Assembly (NCBI RefSeq): GCF_000826545.1
Contig: NZ_CDME01000015.1
Location: 1-64,000 of the forward strand
From: Kibdelosporangium sp. MJ126-NF4
GTDB lineage: Bacteria > Actinomycetota > Actinomycetes > Mycobacteriales > Pseudonocardiaceae
Direction of reading: 5' to 3'
Length of the DNA: 64,000 bases
Under the pieces are notes generated by a model. That model saw only the letters and a program-made list of their open reading frames with translations. It was not told where the DNA came from and made no database searches. Positions 60,114 through 64,000 of this stretch are shown here, piece after piece; position 1 is the stretch's first letter; each line of letters starts with the position of its first letter. A program made the translations under genes and the position numbers.

Positions 60114-60887
60114 CTAGTCGGGCCAGGACGGCTTGCGCTTCTCCAGGAACGCCGCCATCCCTTCCCGCGCACCGGGTGTCTGGGATGCCGCTGCCATGAC
60201 CTCAAGGGCGATCGCGTACGCGTCCGCCTCCGGCCGGTCGAGCTGGGCGTAGATCGTCTGCTTGCCCAAGGCCTTGGCCGCCCGGCTGCCCCTGGTCGCC
60301 CTGGCCAGCAGAGCGTCGACGGCCGTGTCCAGGTCGGCGTCCGGTACCACCTGGTTGACCAGGCCCCACTCCAGCGCCACGGACGCGGGCACGGTGTCGC
60401 CGGTCAGCACCATCTCCATCAGGCGCTTGCGGCCGATGGTGCGCGCCACCGGGACGGCCGGGGTGTGGCAGAACCAGCCACCTTTCCCACCCGGCAGGGC
60501 GAAACCGGCCGACTCGGCGGCCACCGCGAGATCGCACGACGCCACGAGCTGGCAGCCCGCGGCCGTCGCCAGGCCGTGCACGCGGGCGATCACGACCTGC
60601 GGCACCGACTGGATGGTGTGCATCAGTTCCGTGCACAACGCCAGCAACTCCCGGACGCCGAGGTAGTCACGGGCGGCCACGTCACCGAAGTCGTGCCCGG
60701 CGGAGAACACCGGGCCCGCGCCCGCGAGCACGATCCCGGTCGCTTCCGACCCGCCCGCGGCCACCACGGCGTCCAGCAACTCGGCCAGGTGTTCCTCGGA
60801 CAGCGAGTTGCGCCGTGCCGCCCGGTTCATCGTGATCCGGACCGTGTCAGGCTCGGTCTTGACCAGGATGTGCTCGTAGTCGGTCAT
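60114..60887 (-). CDS. Enoyl-CoA hydratase/isomerase family protein (ECHDC3-like)
   Basis: Crotonase-fold protein of 257 residues. The oxyanion-hole segments are FSAGHDFGDVAA and ATAAGCQLVASCDLAVA, the latter typical of the ECHDC3-like branch, with GGWFCHTPAVPVARTIGRKR after it. The usual pair of catalytic glutamates is not obvious, so it may not be a standard hydratase. ATG 60887 overlaps the upstream stop (ATGA), indicating coupling with the degenerate oxygenase-like gene. Confidence 0.82.
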   Translation of the reverse strand: MTDYEHILVKTEPDTVRITMNRAARRNSLSEEHLAELLDAVVAAGGSEATGIVLAGAGPVFSAGHDFGDVAARDYLGVRELLALCTELMHTIQSVPQVVIARVHGLATAAGCQLVASCDLAVAAESAGFALPGGKGGWFCHTPAVPVARTIGRKRLMEMVLTGDTVPASVALEWGLVNQVVPDADLDTAVDALLARATRGSRAAKALGKQTIYAQLDRPEADAYAIALEVMAAASQTPGAREGMAAFLEKRKPSWPD

Positions 60888-61750
60888 GCTCCGACGCTAG
60901 CTCGCTTCGACAAGCTCGCCAACACGGACAGGCGGTCTTCGGTCTTGATCCGCTGGGTGGTTCCGCGCTCGGCGTGCCGCCGCATGAACAGGTCGGTGAA
61001 GTAAGTCCCGTAGTGGATGTAGCCGTGCGCGGGCTCAAGCACCGGGCGCAGTCCGGAGTCGAACACGGGCTCGTGGAAGTACGACACGACCAGCTCGTCG
61101 TCGTGGCCGACCAGCGCTTCGAGCGGAGTCATCCGCAGGTAACCGCTGGTCAGGAACTCCAGCAGCTCACCGGGTGTCGCGGTCAGCGTGCCGTTCTCGA
61201 TCGTGATCATCAGCATGCCGTGCGAGCTCAGTTCGTGCGTTCCCGCCGGGAAACGCTGCACGAACGCGTGGTGCCAGCCGTCGTCCGACATCGTGGCCAG
61301 CGCCTCGAAGTCCGGCAGGTGCAGGCCGATCCCGATCAGGTTCATCAGCCGATGGCCGATCCGGCCGAGCTCGTCGACCAGGAGCCGCATCGCGCGCCGG
61401 TACTCCATGCTCGGCCACGGCACCGGCGCGTGGCACGGCCACTGCGCGCCCACCCGCACGTCCTCGCGGGGGATGTCGCGGCAGATGGTGAACGTCTCCG
61501 CGGCACCGTCCGAGGAGTAACCCGCGTAGGTCAGGTCGCTCAGGCATCTGGATTTCAGGTGCACCGGTTGCTCGAAGTACCTTCTGCTCGCCGCGACGGC
61601 GTCTTCGACCTTGCGCCCCTGCCACCGGTCGCAGGCGATCCGGACCATTCCGTCGGCCAGCCAGGCGTTGACCAGCTCCTCGGCCATGCGGAGGTCGCTG
61701 TCGGTGCCCTCGACGCAATCCGGTAGTCCGAACGTACGAACGTCAGCCAC
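60884..61750 (-). CDS. Isopenicillin N synthase-like protein lacking iron ligands
   Basis: Protein of 288 residues with the fold order of non-haem iron 2-oxoglutarate oxygenases: N-terminal DIOX_N part (RTFGLPDCVEGT, YFEQPVHLKSR, LTYAGYSSDG) and a helix pair (RLLVDELGRIGHRLMNLIGI). In the core, where HTDYG should supply two iron ligands, the sequence reads LSSHGMLMI, and the distal His is replaced in RMTPLEAL. The region between is shortened, and the 2-oxoglutarate Arg is not seen. It is therefore probably catalytically altered. GTG 61750 has GGAAGG upstream. It follows ehuA by 87 bases. Confidence 0.65.
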   Translation of the reverse strand: MADVRTFGLPDCVEGTDSDLRMAEELVNAWLADGMVRIACDRWQGRKVEDAVAASRRYFEQPVHLKSRCLSDLTYAGYSSDGAAETFTICRDIPREDVRVGAQWPCHAPVPWPSMEYRRAMRLLVDELGRIGHRLMNLIGIGLHLPDFEALATMSDDGWHHAFVQRFPAGTHELSSHGMLMITIENGTLTATPGELLEFLTSGYLRMTPLEALVGHDDELVVSYFHEPVFDSGLRPVLEPAHGYIHYGTYFTDLFMRRHAERGTTQRIKTEDRLSVLASLSKRASVGA

Positions 61751-61837
61751 GGTCCCTGCCTTCCCGTTCCCTTGTGCGGCAGGGAGACACACGGCTCTAC
61801 CGGTACAGACGGTTCGGACTACCGGCCAGTAACGTTT

Positions 61838-62608
61838 TCACACTTCCTCGAGCACCGACCTCAGGAACGTCTTGGTGCGCTCGTGCTGCGGTTCGTTGAA
61901 CATCTGCTCAGGGGCGGCTTCCTCGATGATCTTGCCTTCGTTGAACATCAGGACCCGGTTGGAGACGTCACGGGCGAAGCGCATCGCGTGCGTCACCAGC
62001 AGCATGGTCACGTCGCTGGTCTTGGCCACGTCACGCAGCACGTCGAGCACCTCGGCGGCGATCTCCGGGTCGAGCGCGGAGGTCACCTCGTCGAGCAGCA
62101 GGATGTCCGGTTCGACTGCGAGAGCGCGGGCGATTGCCACGCGCTGCTGCTGGCCGCCGGACAGCTGCGACGGGTAGAAGTCCGCCTTGTCCTGCAGGCC
62201 GACCATCTCCAGCAGCTCGCGGGCGCGCTCGTCCGCCTCGTCCTGCTGCTTGCCGAGGACGTGGATCGGCGCTTCGGTGATGTTGCGGAGCACCTTCATG
62301 TTCGGGAACAGGTTGAACTGCTGGAAGACCATGGTCACCCGGCTGCGGACCTTGCGGGTGTGCGCCTCGCTCGCCGGGACGAGCTCGTCGCCGCGTCGCT
62401 CGTGCCACAGGAACTCGTCGTTGATCGAGATCGTGCCGGAGTCCGGTTTCGTCAACGTCATCAGCATCCGCAGGATCGTGGTCTTGCCCGATCCGCTCGG
62501 CCCGATCAGCGTCACGCGCTCGCCGTTGGCGACGTTGAACGACATGTCGTCGAGCACCACGTTGTCGCCGAAGCGTTTGTTCACCTTGTCGAAGTCGATG
62601 AAGCTCAT
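61838..62608 (-). CDS. ehuA: Ectoine/amino-acid ABC transporter ATP-binding protein (EhuA-like)
   Basis: ATPase of 256 residues of the polar amino acid transporter class. Walker A is GPSGSGKTTILRML, the signature LSGGQQQRVAIARAL, Walker B DILLLDEVTSALD. The VFQQFNLFPNMKVLRNITEA and HAMRFARDVSNRVLMF segments fit EhuA and GlnQ. ATG 62608 overlaps the upstream permease stop (ATGA). Assignment to ectoine transport rests on similarity across the operon and its gene order B-C-D-A. Confidence 0.82.
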   Translation of the reverse strand: MSFIDFDKVNKRFGDNVVLDDMSFNVANGERVTLIGPSGSGKTTILRMLMTLTKPDSGTISINDEFLWHERRGDELVPASEAHTRKVRSRVTMVFQQFNLFPNMKVLRNITEAPIHVLGKQQDEADERARELLEMVGLQDKADFYPSQLSGGQQQRVAIARALAVEPDILLLDEVTSALDPEIAAEVLDVLRDVAKTSDVTMLLVTHAMRFARDVSNRVLMFNEGKIIEEAAPEQMFNEPQHERTKTFLRSVLEEV

Positions 62609-63267
62609 GTCGTTGCCATCCCCTTGTACCGGCGCTCCACGATCCTGCCGAGGTAGGACAGGACGAGCGCGACTGCCAGATAGAGCAAGCCGGCCATGGT
62701 GATCGGCTCGAACGGGCGGAAGGTGTCCGCGATGATCCCGCGCCCGACGGTGAAGGGCTCGGCGACGGTGATCGCCACCAGCTGCGGGACATCCTTGAAC
62801 AGCGCGATGGAGTAGTTGGTCAGCGCGGGAATCGACCGCGGCACCGCCTGCGGCAGGATCACGCTCGTCCACACGCGACGGCGAGGCAGGTGCAGCGCGA
62901 CCGCCGCGTCCCACTGTCCTGGTGGGACACCTTCGATCCCGGCACGGTAGACCTCGGACGTGTAGGTCGCGTAGTGCAGTCCGAGGCCGACGATGCCCGC
63001 GGCGAGCGGGGACAGCGCCAAACCCAGCTGTGGCAGCACGAAGAACAGGAAGAACAGCTGGATGAGCAGTGGTGTGCCACGGATGAACTCGACGACGAAG
63101 CCGACCGGGACACTGATCCACTTCTGCGGACTGCGCCGTGCCAACGCGAAAACCAGCCCGAGCACCAACGCGACCGCGTAGCCCACGACCGTCGCGATCA
63201 ACGCGGTCAGCAGGCCGTCGAGCAACTGCGGCAGGATGTCGAGCGCGTAGTTCCAGTCGAACTTCAT
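62605..63267 (-). CDS. ehuD: Amino-acid/ectoine ABC permease (EhuD-like)
   Basis: Membrane permease of 220 residues with five helices. The start MKFDWNYALDILPQLLDGLL and FIRGTPLLIQLFFLFFVLPQ resemble EhuD; the EAA loop is YRAGIEGVPPGQWDAAVAL. ATG 63267 is preferred to GTG 63273 because it forms an ATGA overlap with the ehuC stop, as at the other junction. Confidence 0.82.
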   Translation of the reverse strand: MKFDWNYALDILPQLLDGLLTALIATVVGYAVALVLGLVFALARRSPQKWISVPVGFVVEFIRGTPLLIQLFFLFFVLPQLGLALSPLAAGIVGLGLHYATYTSEVYRAGIEGVPPGQWDAAVALHLPRRRVWTSVILPQAVPRSIPALTNYSIALFKDVPQLVAITVAEPFTVGRGIIADTFRPFEPITMAGLLYLAVALVLSYLGRIVERRYKGMATT

Positions 63268-63899
63268 GTCCACGCGACCTTCCGCTCGAGCACCTTCACG
63301 CCGGTCATGAAGATCAACGCCATCAGGCCGTAGCCGATCAGCAGGCCGCCGAAGACCGCGGCGGCGCGGCCGTTGCCGCTCCAGATCAGCTGGCCGTTGA
63401 ACGTCAGCTCCGGAATGGACACCACGGCGACCACGGCGGTGGCCTTGAGCTGTTCGATGACGTTGTTGCCGAAGGACGGGATCATCGCGCGGATCGCCTG
63501 CGGCAGCACGACTCTGCGCATTCCCTGGGACGGCGTGAAGTTCAGCGCCGTCGCCGCCTCGACCTGGCCGGGCGGGACGGCCTGGATCGCACCGCGGACG
63601 ACCTCACCGGAGTACGCGCCCATGTTCAGGCCCAGCGCGAGGATCCCGGCGAACGTCGGGTCGAGCTGCCAGCCGAGTGACGGCAACGCGTAGACGAACC
63701 AGAAGGCGAGCACCAGCACAGCCGCGCCGCGGAACAACTCGACGTAGACGAAACCGATGGCACGCAGGAACTTGTTGTGGCTGACCCTGGACAGCCCGAC
63801 CGGGAACGCGAACGCCAATGCCAACGCCATCCCGCCGAGCGTCAGCAGGATGGTCTTCCACGCCCCGTAGAGCAGCAGGCCTAGTTGTGCGCTGGACAT
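63264..63899 (-). CDS. ehuC: Amino-acid/ectoine ABC permease (EhuC-like)
   Basis: Membrane permease of 211 residues. Helices include WKTILLTLGGMALALAFAF and LVLAFWFVYALPSLG; the EAA loop is VRGAIQAVPPGQVEAATALN, with PSFGNNVIEQLKATAVVAVV. ATG 63899 shares its first base with the last base of the ehuB stop (TGATG). It forms a heteromeric channel with EhuD. Confidence 0.82.
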   Translation of the reverse strand: MSSAQLGLLLYGAWKTILLTLGGMALALAFAFPVGLSRVSHNKFLRAIGFVYVELFRGAAVLVLAFWFVYALPSLGWQLDPTFAGILALGLNMGAYSGEVVRGAIQAVPPGQVEAATALNFTPSQGMRRVVLPQAIRAMIPSFGNNVIEQLKATAVVAVVSIPELTFNGQLIWSGNGRAAAVFGGLLIGYGLMALIFMTGVKVLERKVAWT

Positions 63900-64000
63900 C
63901 AGGCCTCCGGCGCCGTGCAGAGCTTCTGCGCGGTCAGGTCGGTCATCTCGGCCTCGGTGAAGCCGAACGGCCGCAGGATGTGCAGCAGCTCACCGGACTT
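63899..64000 (-). CDS. ehuB: Ectoine/amino-acid binding protein, C-terminal fragment (EhuB-like)
   Basis: The last 33 residues of the substrate-binding lipoprotein are in the window; the gene begins beyond the right edge. ELLHILRPFGFTEAEM and TAQKLCTAP match the C-terminus of EhuB-type proteins. It precedes the permease genes with a 1-base overlap. Confidence 0.7.
   Translation of the reverse strand, partial: KSGELLHILRPFGFTEAEMTDLTAQKLCTAPEA

Overview
The window is very GC-rich with strong GC3 bias and frequent GTG/TTG starts. It carries DUF3558 lipoproteins, an XRE-DUF397 pair, NucS, a YbaB/WXG100-type cassette, a crotonyl-CoA carboxylase/reductase and many leaderless-looking promoters with a TANNNT box 6-8 nt before the start codon. 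Together these point to a filamentous actinomycete, most likely Pseudonocardiaceae. It reads as ordinary chromosome: I see no prophage, integrase, transposase, CRISPR array, rRNA or tRNA.

Layout. 1-10 kb: the tail of an unidentified gene, a secreted GH27 alpha-galactosidase with NPCBM domain, a SthA-type transhydrogenase, twin zinc-metallopeptidase lipoproteins, DinB and MarR proteins, a thiamine-binding protein, an SCO6745-type protein and a thioredoxin-TPR co-chaperone. 10-15.6 kb: a histidine kinase without its H-box, a small membrane protein, an AfsR/LuxR-type NTPase without a DNA-binding domain, and a drug-type ABC exporter. 15.6-24.1 kb: a GH92 alpha-mannosidase divergent from a five-gene operon (LacI regulator, phosphomannose-isomerase-like protein, sugar ABC transporter). 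LacI-type palindromes lie on both sides, which suggests one mannoside regulon. 24.1-30.6 kb: XRE-DUF397 with a divergent small protein, then a seven-gene minus-strand cassette: YbaB, an EspC/WXG100-like protein, a large WXG100-associated-like protein, three tandem paralogues (the middle one broken) and a lipoprotein.

30.6-38.5 kb: an ABC ATPase with a two-component system but no permease, an LLM oxidoreductase, then acyl-CoA genes: acetyl-CoA acetyltransferase and meaB, divergent from methylmalonyl-CoA epimerase and ccr. These four belong to ethylmalonyl-CoA/methylmalonyl-CoA metabolism, and related palindromes precede epimerase/thiolase and ccr. 38.5-50 kb: a two-module repeat protein, regulators (one TetR facing three operator copies), a DivIVA-like coiled coil, a USP-adenylate cyclase pair, a duplicated 3-hydroxyacyl-CoA dehydrogenase, and a P450 divergent from an HTH/MarR fusion. 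50-64 kb: a solute symporter with a small partner, DUF3558 lipoproteins, dhaKL with a DhaM-HPr fusion, a hydrolase, GH25, nucS, a NUDIX protein, an enoyl-CoA hydratase, a degenerate 2-oxoglutarate-oxygenase-like protein and an ehuBCDA-type ectoine/amino-acid ABC operon whose ehuB runs off the right edge.

The least explained parts are the WXG100-type cassette with its triplicated gene, the paired operators around the mannosidase locus, and several proteins that keep their fold but lack catalytic or DNA-binding elements. All functions are read from sequence motifs; no database search was run.
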